From positions 1 to 64,000 of the forward strand of contig CAIWNE010000087.1 in the NCBI GenBank assembly GCA_903913915.1: a stretch of DNA of 64,000 nt, written 5' to 3'. The position numbers and the translations under genes are program-made. The notes beneath the pieces are model-generated. The model made no database searches, had not been told where the DNA came from, and saw only the letters and a program-made list of their open reading frames with translations. Origin of the DNA: an uncultured Opitutia bacterium. GTDB lineage: Bacteria; Verrucomicrobiota; Verrucomicrobiia; Opitutales; UBA953. This document shows positions 42,728-51,075 of this stretch, one piece after another (positions within the stretch are counted from its first letter, which is position 1; the number at the start of each line of letters is the position of its first letter).

Positions 42728-43963
42728 TTAGAGACGGAAAAGCTCCTTCAGCTGGGCGAGGAAACCGCGCGGACGACGCACCGGCGGCGGAGCGTCGGTG
42801 ATCGCGGCGGTCATGAGGCCCACCACGCCGGCGTACTCGGGCTTGCGGAGGGATTCGTTCTCGAAGTTCGGGACGCCCACGCGGGCGGAGAGGCCGGTCA
42901 CGAGCTGCACGGCCTCGACGGCGTCGGCCAGGCTGGCGGAACCGCCGGTCAGGATGACGCCGGAAGGGATCATGTTCTGGTCGAGCTTCACGGCGTGGCC
43001 GGGGAAGATCGCCTCGAGGCGGCGGAGCACGTCCTTGCGCACGAATTCGATCGTCTCCTGGTAGCGGAGCGAAAGCACCTGCGTGATCGTGCCGCGGTTG
43101 AACTGCTGGTCGCCGACGCCCTTGTCGCCGTCCTTCCAGATGATCTGGTTGACGTCGGTATCGCGGTGCATCGCCGAACCGAAGCGCACCTTCAGGTCCT
43201 CGGCCGTCTCGCGGCTGATGCGGAGCGCCACGCTGAGGTCGTTGGTCAGGTGCTCGCCGCCCACGGGGATCGAGCCCGCGCAGAGGATATGCTCCTTGTA
43301 ATAGAGGATCCAGTCGGTCGTGCCGGCGCCCATGTCGATCACCAGCACACCGCCCTGCTTGTCGGCGTCGCTGGCGGTCGCGCAGGCCGCGGCGTGCGAG
43401 GCCAGGATGAAGTCGCGGACGCGGATGCTCATGCCGTTCACCATGCCCACGCGCATGCGCATGTTGCCTTCTTCCATCGTCACGCGCCAGAAGTTCACCT
43501 CGAGGCGCTTGCCGGCCATGCCGACGGGGTTGCTGACCGGACGGTTGTCCAGCATCGTCGGCTGGCGCATGTAGAGGATCGTCGCGCGGCCCGAGGGCGG
43601 TTCGAGGCGCTTGGCGGAGGCGACCGCGTCGGCGACGTCCTTGGCGGTGACCTTGCCGTCGTGCGCGGGCACGGCGACGAAGCCCTTCACGCGTTCGCCT
43701 TCGGCGGCGGGGCCGGACAGGGAGAGATAGACGTGGTCGACGGCGCGGCCGGAACCGCGTTCGATGTCGTTGACGACCTCATGGACGCACTGCGTGAGCT
43801 TCTCGAGGTCGGTGACGGTGCCCTTCACGACGCCGTCGGTGCGGCGTTCGCTGAAGCTGAGCATGCGGGCCTTGCCGTCGATGATCTGGCCGAGGAGGCT
43901 GGCGGTCTTGTGCGTGCCGATGTCGATGACGGCGATGAGCGAAGGAAGGGGCTTGGGGGTCAT
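42728..43963 (-). CDS. ftsA: Cell division protein FtsA
   Basis: 411 residues from the ATG at 43963, which overlaps the ftsQ stop (ATGA). Actin-like ATPase that tethers FtsZ to the membrane. Phosphate-1 AVIDIGTHKTASLLG, phosphate-2 VIDMGAGTTDW, adenosine motif SGVILTGGSASL; the C-terminal amphipathic helix RGFLAQLKELFRL fits the membrane anchor. A middle VGMVNGMSIRVRD is in the 1C subdomain region. The stop is 1 bp before ftsZ, which would couple the two. Confidence 0.95.
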   Translation of the reverse strand: MTPKPLPSLIAVIDIGTHKTASLLGQIIDGKARMLSFSERRTDGVVKGTVTDLEKLTQCVHEVVNDIERGSGRAVDHVYLSLSGPAAEGERVKGFVAVPAHDGKVTAKDVADAVASAKRLEPPSGRATILYMRQPTMLDNRPVSNPVGMAGKRLEVNFWRVTMEEGNMRMRVGMVNGMSIRVRDFILASHAAACATASDADKQGGVLVIDMGAGTTDWILYYKEHILCAGSIPVGGEHLTNDLSVALRISRETAEDLKVRFGSAMHRDTDVNQIIWKDGDKGVGDQQFNRGTITQVLSLRYQETIEFVRKDVLRRLEAIFPGHAVKLDQNMIPSGVILTGGSASLADAVEAVQLVTGLSARVGVPNFENESLRKPEYAGVVGLMTAAITDAPPPVRRPRGFLAQLKELFRL

Positions 43964-44943
43964 CGGAGAGGGGCGGAAGGGGCGGGGACGAGGCGAGGTT
44001 CGGGCACGGGGGAGGAGGCGTTGGTGCGATTCTGGATCGACATCTTCAGCACGTAGGCCTGGGCGGTCGTGCCGGGCCGGCGGAGCAGCTCGTCGACGTT
44101 GATGCGCCCGAGCAACGCGAGCTCGTTGCGCCAGTTGGCGGTGGAGAAGACGATCTCGACGAGCGCGGGCCGGTCCATCGGCTGGGTGCCGGGACGCACG
44201 GTGACGCGCAGGTTGGAGCCCGGCGAATCCTCCTGCGCGCCGAAGCAGTCGCGGAGCGAGACCGCCGACCACTGCTTGTAGAGGTTCGGATACTGCGTGC
44301 GCACGACGAGCAGGAACGGGGCGGCGATCTCGATGCCTTCGACGAGCATCTTGTCGTCGCTGCCGGTGGAACGGTAGTCCTGGATCTCGGGCAGGCTGCG
44401 GACGGCCTGCTCGGGGTAGCCGGCGCCGGCGAAGGTCTGGCCGTCGGAAGCCACGAGGCGCACCTGGATCGGCGAATTCTTGCCGGACTGGGTGGTGATC
44501 CGGGCGACCGCGAGGCGCTCGCGCAGCGAGATCTCGAGCGAGCCGTCGTTGCGGCGGCGGACGTCGGCGGCGACGACCTGGTTGTCCGACTCGAGGTCGG
44601 ACTTGATGGCGCGCACGTCGCGTCCGAAGCCGTCGGGTCCGTTGGCGACGATCTTCTTCACGAAGTCCGCGGCCAGGAAGCCGTCGGTCTTGAAACGGAG
44701 GGTGCCGCCCGCGGGGGCGGTCGTGGCGGATTCGTCGAGGGCCCACCAGAGCACGCCGACGACGGCGGCGAAGAAGATCACCGCGAGGACCGTGGGCAGT
44801 TTGGAGCGCACGGCGCGCTTGCGGCCGATCTCGCCCTCGGGGACGCGGTTGACGTCCTGCGGCACGAGCGCGCGCCAATCACGGTCGGCCGGGCCCATGA
44901 AGGCGTCGCGGCGCTTGCGGAAGAGGTTGTCGAAGAGGCCCAT
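43960..44943 (-). CDS. ftsQ: Cell division protein FtsQ (POTRA-like, bitopic)
   Basis: A 327-residue protein with N-terminal basic cytoplasmic part (about 1-50, RKRRDAF and KRAVRSK), a single TM helix (about 51-70, LAVIFFAAVVGVLWWA) and a periplasmic POTRA domain (about 80-150) with a beta domain behind. Links early divisome proteins to FtsL/FtsB and FtsW/FtsI. It overlaps ftsA by 4 bp and starts 2 bp after ddl. Confidence 0.85.
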   Translation of the reverse strand: MGLFDNLFRKRRDAFMGPADRDWRALVPQDVNRVPEGEIGRKRAVRSKLPTVLAVIFFAAVVGVLWWALDESATTAPAGGTLRFKTDGFLAADFVKKIVANGPDGFGRDVRAIKSDLESDNQVVAADVRRRNDGSLEISLRERLAVARITTQSGKNSPIQVRLVASDGQTFAGAGYPEQAVRSLPEIQDYRSTGSDDKMLVEGIEIAAPFLLVVRTQYPNLYKQWSAVSLRDCFGAQEDSPGSNLRVTVRPGTQPMDRPALVEIVFSTANWRNELALLGRINVDELLRRPGTTAQAYVLKMSIQNRTNASSPVPEPRLVPAPSAPLR

Positions 44944-44945
44944 GT

Positions 44946-45869
44946 TCAGCGGCGGACGGGTTGGGCGGCGCGCGCGAGGGCCGGGGCGGCCATGCGGCGG
45001 ACGAGGGCGGGGAAGTCGAGGCCGACGCAGGAAGCGCTCTTGGGCATCAGGCTGGTTTCGGTCATGCCGGGCATCGTGTTGATCTCGAGGAAATAGAACC
45101 TTCCGTCAGGCTCAAGGAAGACATCCGCGCGGGCGAAATCCCGGCAGCCGCAGGCGGCGAAGAGCCGGGCGGCGGCCGCGCCGATGGCGGCGGTGGCTTC
45201 CGGGCCCACGGGCGCAGGGAAGCGATACTCCGAGGCGCCCTTGGTATATTTGGTCTTATAATCGTACACGCCGGTCAGGGGGACGATCTCGACGAGCCCC
45301 ATGGGCTGGCCGTCCAGGAGACCGATGGACATCTCGCGGCCGCGGAGGCGGCGTTCGGCCATCCATTGGCCGGAAGCGGGTATCTCGGCCAGGGCCTTGG
45401 CCACGGCGGCCTCCCCTTCCAGCATGTAGAGACCGACGCTGCTGCCCTGGTCCGAAGGCTTGATGACGACCTGCTCGCCCAAGGCGGCCACGAGCGCGGC
45501 GGCGGTCGGCTTGGCGGCGCCCGCGAAGGCGACCTCAGGGATGGCGGGGACGTCGGCGCCGCGCATGGCGCGCTTGGTCGCGACCTTGTCCATGCAGAGT
45601 CGGTTGGCGACGGATCCGCAGCCGGCGAAGGCGATGCCGCGGGCTTCCATCTCGGCCTGGGCGCGGCCGTCCTCACCCCAGCCGCCGTGCAGGACGGGCA
45701 GGACGACGTGCCTGGCGCCGTCGAGCCAGCCGGGCAGGACGTCGGCCTCGAGCTCGACGAGACGAGCGCCCGGGAGCGCCGACGCCACGGCCTTGCCGGA
45801 GCGCAGCGAGACCTCGCGTTCGGAGGAAAGGGCGCCGCAGAGGACGATGATTTCAGGGACGAAGGTCAT
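44946..45869 (-). CDS. ddl: D-alanine-D-alanine ligase
   Basis: 307 residues from the ATG at 45869, overlapping the murC/B stop by 4 bp. Adds ATP-dependent D-Ala-D-Ala for the pentapeptide. Motifs: LSSEREVSLRSG, LPVLHGGWGEDG, VIKPSDQGSSVG, ARADVFLEPDGRFYFLEINTMPGMT. In Chlamydiae, Ddl is fused to MurC; here MurC is fused to MurB and Ddl is separate. Confidence 0.95.
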   Translation of the reverse strand: MTFVPEIIVLCGALSSEREVSLRSGKAVASALPGARLVELEADVLPGWLDGARHVVLPVLHGGWGEDGRAQAEMEARGIAFAGCGSVANRLCMDKVATKRAMRGADVPAIPEVAFAGAAKPTAAALVAALGEQVVIKPSDQGSSVGLYMLEGEAAVAKALAEIPASGQWMAERRLRGREMSIGLLDGQPMGLVEIVPLTGVYDYKTKYTKGASEYRFPAPVGPEATAAIGAAAARLFAACGCRDFARADVFLEPDGRFYFLEINTMPGMTETSLMPKSASCVGLDFPALVRRMAAPALARAAQPVRR

Positions 45870-48142
45870 AGCAGTTCCTTCCATTCGCGGCCGAGGGCGA
45901 CGATCTCCGGCTGGAGCTCGACGCCTTGGCGCGACTTCACCTCGGCGCGGACGGCGCGCATGAGTTCGATGAAGTCGGCGGCCTTGGCGTCGCCGGCGTT
46001 GACGAGGAAGTTGGCGTGCGTCGGCGAGACGGAGACCGGACCGACGGCGCGGCCCTTGAGCCCGCTGACGTCGATGAGGCGGCCGGCCCTGTCGCCTTCG
46101 GGATTCTTGAACACGCAGCCGGCGCTGGCCTCGCGGGGCTGGGAGGCGCGGCGTTGCGCGGCCATGTCGTCCATGCGCGCGCGGATGGCGGCGGGTTCGT
46201 CGCGGCCGGCCGCGCGGAGCACGGCCGAGAGGACCACGGAGCCGTGCAGCTGCGGGCAGTCGCGGTAAAGGGCGTCGAAGCTGTCGCGTCGCGCGGCGCG
46301 CACCCGGCCCTGCGGGGTCAGCCATTCGATCGATTCCACGACGTCGAAGATCCAGCCGCCCATCGCGCCGGCGTTCATGCGCAGCGAGCCGCCGACCGTG
46401 CCGGGGATGCCTTCGAGGAATTCGAAACCCTTCCAGCCTTCGCGCGCGGCGAAACCGCAGAGTTCCTTGAGGCGCGTGCCGCCGCCGACGCGCAGGCGGC
46501 CTTCGCCGAGGTCGGTGACGGACCCCCAATGGGCCGCGTCGAGATGCAGGATGAGCCCGTCGTAGCCTTCGTCGGGCACGAGGAGGTTGGAGCCGCGCCC
46601 GAGGGCGAACCAACGCAGGTCGAGCTCCGCGGCGGCGCGGAGCAACGCGACGATGTCGTCGACGGCCGCCGGCTCCGCATACCAGCGGGCGACGCCGCCG
46701 AGGCCGAGCGTGGTATGACGGGCGAGCGGCTCGTTGGCGCGCAGCACGCAATCCGCGGAAAGGCGGCCGGAGACGAGGTCCGGCAGGTCGAGCGAAAGGA
46801 TGTCGTCGCCGCGGCGGCGGAGCACCTTGGCGTAGGCTTCGGCGTCGCGCTCGATGTCGCCCGCGCCCACGAAGGCCACGACCGTGTCGGCGCCCTGGGC
46901 GAGGCCGTCGAGCAAGGCAGGCAGGCCGCGGCGGTCCTCGACGAGGCGATGCGAAGACCCGGCCACGATCGCGTCGGAGCCGCCGCCTTCGACGGCGGCC
47001 TCGCCGGCGGAGTAGACCGGCAGCACCAAGGCATGGTCGGCGACGGCGAGGGCGTCGCGGAACTCGCGGGAGTATTGGCGCGTGCGCGTGTGACGATGCG
47101 GCTGGAAGACGACGACGAGGCGGCCCGCGTGCGTCTCGCGGACCCAGTTGAGCAGCGCCGCGATCTCCGTCGGGTGATGCGCGTAGTCGGCGAGCACGCG
47201 GAGACCCGTGCGTTCGAAGAGCACGTCCTGGCGGCGACGGATACCACGCCAGCGGGCGAGCGGTTCGGCGACGAGTCCGCCGGTGATGAAGTGCGTGACG
47301 GCGAGCGCCAGCGAGGCGTTCGAACGGTTGAAGGTGCCCGCGACGGGCAGGTTGAACTGGCCGTGGGGGAAACGCCCCTCGAGCGAGACCACCGAGGAGG
47401 AATGCCCGCCTTGCACGAGCCGGAAGGAATAATCGCCGCCCTCGCCGACGCGGATCACCGGGACCTTGAGGCCGGCGACGAGCCGCTCGAGGCGTTCGTT
47501 GCCGACAGGGATCACGACGGCGGTGCGGGTGCGTTCGAACAGCGCGCGGAAGACGCCCTCGAGCGCGGCTTCGTCGCGGTAATAGTCAGGATGGTCCCAG
47601 TCGAGGTTCACCGCGACGGTGACGTCGGGCGAGAACGCGCCGATCGTGCCGTCGCTCTCGTCGACTTCGGCCACGACCCATGGCGACGTCGCGGAGGCGC
47701 GGGCGGGCGGGAAGGTCGGGTCGCGGAAGAGGCCGCCGAGCACGTAGCCGAAGTCGGCCTCGGCGCTGGCGAGCGCCGCGACGAGCAGGCCGCAGGTGGT
47801 CGTCTTGCCGTGGCTGCCGCAGACGGCGACGAAACGACGCTTGGCGACGGCTTCGGCGAGGAGTTCGCCGCGACGCAGCGTGCGCACCTCATGGCGGCCG
47901 GCGAGCGCGAGCGCGGCGTGGCCGGGCTTCACCGCGCTGGAGCGGCCGACGACGGAAGGGCGGCGGCCCGCGGCCCAGGGATCGCGCAGCAGCGGGATGT
48001 CGGCGTCGGCGAGCTGGAGTTCCATGGGGCTGCCCGTCGAGTCGTCCCAGCCCGAGACGTCCCAGCCCTCCCCTTTCAGGTAGATGGCGAGCGGACCGAC
48101 GCCCATGCCGCAGGCGCCGAGCATCCAGGCGGAGGGGCTCAT
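45866..48142 (-). CDS. murC/murB: MurC-MurB fusion protein
   Basis: 758 residues from the ATG at 48142 (MSPSAWMLGAC). Residues 1 to about 455 are UDP-MurNAc-L-Ala ligase (MurC): ATP loop GSHGKTTT (about 107), and later DYAHHPTEIAALL, QPHRHTRTRQY. From about 465 on is UDP-GlcNAc-enolpyruvate reductase (MurB): HTTLGLGGVARWYAEP, GRGSNLLVPDEG, FLEGIPGTVGGSLRMNAGAMG and SAGCVFKNPEG (Cys at the general acid position that is Ser229 in E. coli). No stop, frameshift or start lies at the junction, so it is one polypeptide. Both reactions are successive (MurB then MurC), so channelling is possible. Confidence 0.95.
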   Translation of the reverse strand: MSPSAWMLGACGMGVGPLAIYLKGEGWDVSGWDDSTGSPMELQLADADIPLLRDPWAAGRRPSVVGRSSAVKPGHAALALAGRHEVRTLRRGELLAEAVAKRRFVAVCGSHGKTTTCGLLVAALASAEADFGYVLGGLFRDPTFPPARASATSPWVVAEVDESDGTIGAFSPDVTVAVNLDWDHPDYYRDEAALEGVFRALFERTRTAVVIPVGNERLERLVAGLKVPVIRVGEGGDYSFRLVQGGHSSSVVSLEGRFPHGQFNLPVAGTFNRSNASLALAVTHFITGGLVAEPLARWRGIRRRQDVLFERTGLRVLADYAHHPTEIAALLNWVRETHAGRLVVVFQPHRHTRTRQYSREFRDALAVADHALVLPVYSAGEAAVEGGGSDAIVAGSSHRLVEDRRGLPALLDGLAQGADTVVAFVGAGDIERDAEAYAKVLRRRGDDILSLDLPDLVSGRLSADCVLRANEPLARHTTLGLGGVARWYAEPAAVDDIVALLRAAAELDLRWFALGRGSNLLVPDEGYDGLILHLDAAHWGSVTDLGEGRLRVGGGTRLKELCGFAAREGWKGFEFLEGIPGTVGGSLRMNAGAMGGWIFDVVESIEWLTPQGRVRAARRDSFDALYRDCPQLHGSVVLSAVLRAAGRDEPAAIRARMDDMAAQRRASQPREASAGCVFKNPEGDRAGRLIDVSGLKGRAVGPVSVSPTHANFLVNAGDAKAADFIELMRAVRAEVKSRQGVELQPEIVALGREWKELL

Positions 48143-49227
48143 GCGGCGGGGGTCCGGCGGCGGCCGGCGAGCGCCAGGGTTTCCCGGGCGAGTTCCTCCC
48201 AACGATTGGAAGCGTCGGCCAAGGCCAGCGCATCACGCATCACGGACAGCGCGGCGACGTCGGCGAGGCGGTCGAAGACGACGGTCGAAAGCCTCGCGAG
48301 GTCGGACTCGGCGAGCAGGATCGCCGCGCCCGCCTGCTCGCTCTGGCGGGCGTTGGCCGTCTGATGGTCGTCGGCCGCGCGCGGATAAGGGACGAGGACC
48401 GCCGGCGTGCGGCAGGTGGCGAGCTCGGCGAGCGTCCCCGCGCCGGCGCGCGTGACGGCGAGGTCGGCGGCGGAATAGGCCATCGCCATCTGGTGGCAGA
48501 ACGGGACGAACTTCACGGACGACTGCGGGGCGCGCACCTCGTCCTCGCGGCCGCCCGGTCCGGTGAGGCAGAGCACATGGACGCCGCGGATCGCGAACTC
48601 CTCGAGATTGTCCTCCACCCAGCGGTTGAGCGACGAAGCGCCTTGGCTGCCTCCCGTGACGAGCACCAGGCGGCCCGTCGCAGGCAGGCCGAGCGCACGG
48701 CGGGCGGCGTCGCGGGCCTGCGGACGGATCTCGGCGCGCACCGGATAGCCGGAATCATGCTGACGCTCCGCGGCGAGGCCCGGCAGGCGCACCCCGGCGG
48801 GAAGATGCACCGAGTCGGCGAAACGGGCGATGAGACGCACCGCCTTGCCGGGCCTGCGGTTCGCCTCATGCACCAGCACGGGGATGCCGGAGAGACGGCA
48901 CGCGAGCGCGGGACCGAGGCTCATGAAGCCGCCGAAGCACACCAGGGCGTCGGGGCGGAAACGCCGGAGCAGACGCCACGAAGACCAGACCGCGCCGAGC
49001 AGCGCCGGGAAGAAGAGCAGCTTGGCGACCAGGCCCGGACCGAAGCCGCGTCCCTTGCCCGGCACGAAGCTGAGGCGCGGGTAGTTGGACGTCATGCGCG
49101 CGTCGACGGCCTTGCTGCTGACGACCAGCAGGCACTCGTGGCCGTCCTCCGTGAGCCGCTGGGCGAGGGCGATGCCCGGGGCGAGATGCCCGCCGGTACC
49201 GCCGCACGCGAGCAGCACGCGGCTCAT
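48139..49227 (-). CDS. murG: UDP-GlcNAc:lipid I transferase MurG
   Basis: 362 residues from the ATG at 49227, overlapping ftsW by 4 bp. GT-B transferase making lipid II at the inner face of the membrane. Motifs GGTGGHLAPGIALAQRL, CFGGFMSLGPALACR, HEANRRPGKAVRL, VTGGSQGASSLN, TRAGAGTLAEL. MurG lacks a separate TM; a hydrophobic patch LLFFPALLGAVW is present. Confidence 0.95.
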   Translation of the reverse strand: MSRVLLACGGTGGHLAPGIALAQRLTEDGHECLLVVSSKAVDARMTSNYPRLSFVPGKGRGFGPGLVAKLLFFPALLGAVWSSWRLLRRFRPDALVCFGGFMSLGPALACRLSGIPVLVHEANRRPGKAVRLIARFADSVHLPAGVRLPGLAAERQHDSGYPVRAEIRPQARDAARRALGLPATGRLVLVTGGSQGASSLNRWVEDNLEEFAIRGVHVLCLTGPGGREDEVRAPQSSVKFVPFCHQMAMAYSAADLAVTRAGAGTLAELATCRTPAVLVPYPRAADDHQTANARQSEQAGAAILLAESDLARLSTVVFDRLADVAALSVMRDALALADASNRWEELARETLALAGRRRTPAA

Positions 49228-50438
49228 GCGCGCGCCTCCTTGGCCTCGAAGGCCGGCTGGGCCGAAGCGCGGATGCAGTTCAGGACGAGGCCGACCATGC
49301 AGCCCATGATGACGAGATTGGTGCCGCCGTAGCTGATGAACGGGAGCGAGATGCCCTTGGTCGGCAGCAGGCCCGTCACCACGCCCATGTTGATGAGCGC
49401 CTGGAGGACGAGGAAGAGCGTGGCGCCGAGGCAGACGTTGAAGCGGTAGAGATCCGCGGAATGACGCATCGCGCGGTAGGCGCACCAGAAGATGCCGAGG
49501 TAGACCGCGGCCACGAGCGTCGTCGCGACGAGGCCGTATTCCTCGCCGATCACCGAGAAGACGAAGTCCGTGTGCGCTTCCGGCAGGTAGGCGCGCCCCT
49601 GGATGCCGTTGGCCGCGCCCTTGCCGGTGAGGCCGCCGACGCCGAAGGCGACCATGCCTTCGAAGAGCTGGTAAGCCTCGTCGCCGCGCTTCTCCCAGGG
49701 CTCGAGGAACGAAGTGAAGCGGCGGAGCCGGTTGGGCCAGTTGAGGATCAGGACGGTGAAGCCGCTGAGCCCGATGAGGAAGGTCGGGACGACGTAGGCC
49801 CAGCGCACGCCGGAGACCAGCATCATCGTGCCGCCCACCGCGCAGCAGAGGATGATCGTGCCGAGGTCGGGACCGAGGGCGATGAAGCCCGCGATGGTCA
49901 CCAGCACCGCCACCGGCTTCACGAAGCCTTCGCGGCAGTCGATCCAGCCGAGCGGCGTGAAGAGGTAAGGCTCGCGCGCGCTGAGCCGATAGATCGCGAA
50001 CTTGTTCGGCAACGTATGCCGCTGCATGCGGGCGAGGACGTCGGAAAGCACGACCACCAAGGCGAGCTTGCCGAGGTCCGAGGCCTGCAGGCGGAAGAAA
50101 CCGAAGTCGATCCAGCGCCACGAGCCGTTCACCGAGACGCCGATGTGCGGGATGCGCGCGAGGAACATCGCGACGCAGGCGCCGCCGAGGATGTACCAGC
50201 GCCACTCACGCGCCTTCTCGAGGTCGATCCGGAAGAACACGTAGCCGGCCACGATCGCGATCGGCACGTAGGCCAGCTGACGATAGAACGCCGCGGTGCG
50301 GTTGCTCGACGAAAGCGAGATGCCGGCGCTGTACTGCACCACCAGCCCGAACAGCGCCAGGGACAAGGCGAGCAGCAGGATGCCCCAGGAGTACCCACCC
50401 AGGGTTCCCGGACCTTCCTGCTTCTCCTTGATGACCAT
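49224..50438 (-). CDS. ftsW: Lipid II polymerase FtsW
   Basis: A 404-residue SEDS protein, about 10 TM helices. Family core: NGSWRWIDFGFFRLQASDLGKLALVV, LGPDLGTIIL, FSVIGEEYGLV, TGLLPTKGISLPFISYGGTNL (start of the SEDS C-terminal signature). Glycosyltransferase of the divisome, partner of FtsI. There is a longer loop FAIYRLSAREPYLFTPLGWIDCREGF between TM segments than in typical FtsW. Starts 20 bp after the LysM gene. Confidence 0.94.
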   Translation of the reverse strand: MVIKEKQEGPGTLGGYSWGILLLALSLALFGLVVQYSAGISLSSSNRTAAFYRQLAYVPIAIVAGYVFFRIDLEKAREWRWYILGGACVAMFLARIPHIGVSVNGSWRWIDFGFFRLQASDLGKLALVVVLSDVLARMQRHTLPNKFAIYRLSAREPYLFTPLGWIDCREGFVKPVAVLVTIAGFIALGPDLGTIILCCAVGGTMMLVSGVRWAYVVPTFLIGLSGFTVLILNWPNRLRRFTSFLEPWEKRGDEAYQLFEGMVAFGVGGLTGKGAANGIQGRAYLPEAHTDFVFSVIGEEYGLVATTLVAAVYLGIFWCAYRAMRHSADLYRFNVCLGATLFLVLQALINMGVVTGLLPTKGISLPFISYGGTNLVIMGCMVGLVLNCIRASAQPAFEAKEARA

Positions 50439-50458
50439 GGCGCGGCGCGAGGTTCAGC

Positions 50459-51031
50459 TTACTTCTTGTCGGCCTGAGCCGGAGCGGCGTCGGCCGGCTT
50501 GGCGCCCGTGAGCGGGACGAGCTTGAGCGGGGCGAAGGTCGGGGCGGGCTCGGCCGGCGCGGCGGACGTGGTCGCGGGCTTGGCGGCGGACGCGGCGGAC
50601 TTCGTACCGGCCTTCGTGCCGGCCTTCGTCGGAGCCTTGGAGGCGGCGGGGATGGTCAGCACCTGACCGGGCTTGAGGTCGGCGTTGAGGCTGAGCTTGT
50701 TGGCCTTGGCGAGGTCGGCGCGGGAGACCTTTTCGCTGTCGGCGATGCTCATGAGGGTCTCGCCCTTGGCGACCGTACGCTTGCCGCCGGGGCCGACGGC
50801 GCCGACGGGCGTGAGCTTCGTCGGCACGGGAGCAGGGAGGCGGTCGGCGACCGGCAGCGGCGCGGCGACGGGAGCGACCGGGGTGGTGGCGCGGGCTCCG
50901 CCGGAGAAGGCGGCGAGGTCGCCGGTCTGCTCGAAGCCGCTGGTGCTTCGGCAGCCGTTGACGCCGACGAGGACGGCGATGACGCAGAGGTGCACGAGCA
51001 CGACGGCGGTGACGGTGATGATGGGACGCAT
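50459..51031 (-). CDS. LysM-domain protein in the dcw cluster
   Basis: 190 residues from the ATG at 51031. Hydrophobic anchor (about 6-26) ending VNGC, a possible lipidation Cys at 27. Pro/Ala-rich linker (44-83), LysM domain at about 84-129 (KRTVAKGETLMSIADSEKVS, LNADLKPGQVLTIP), then an Ala/Lys/Pro-rich tail. LysM binds peptidoglycan. Sits between murD (44 bp before) and ftsW (20 bp after), both same strand. Might localise to the septum or tie the divisome to the wall; this is inferred from the place. Confidence 0.85.
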   Translation of the reverse strand: MRPIITVTAVVLVHLCVIAVLVGVNGCRSTSGFEQTGDLAAFSGGARATTPVAPVAAPLPVADRLPAPVPTKLTPVGAVGPGGKRTVAKGETLMSIADSEKVSRADLAKANKLSLNADLKPGQVLTIPAASKAPTKAGTKAGTKSAASAAKPATTSAAPAEPAPTFAPLKLVPLTGAKPADAAPAQADKK

Positions 51032-51075
51032 GATGGTGGTCTTGTTTGGGTGGGTGGGTTGTTTGGTTGGAAAGA

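Noticed and set aside
45926-48364. A plus-strand 812-codon frame in the murC/murB region
   Set aside because: Antisense to a gene with well-defined motifs in two domains; composition is repetitive Glu/Gly/Arg.
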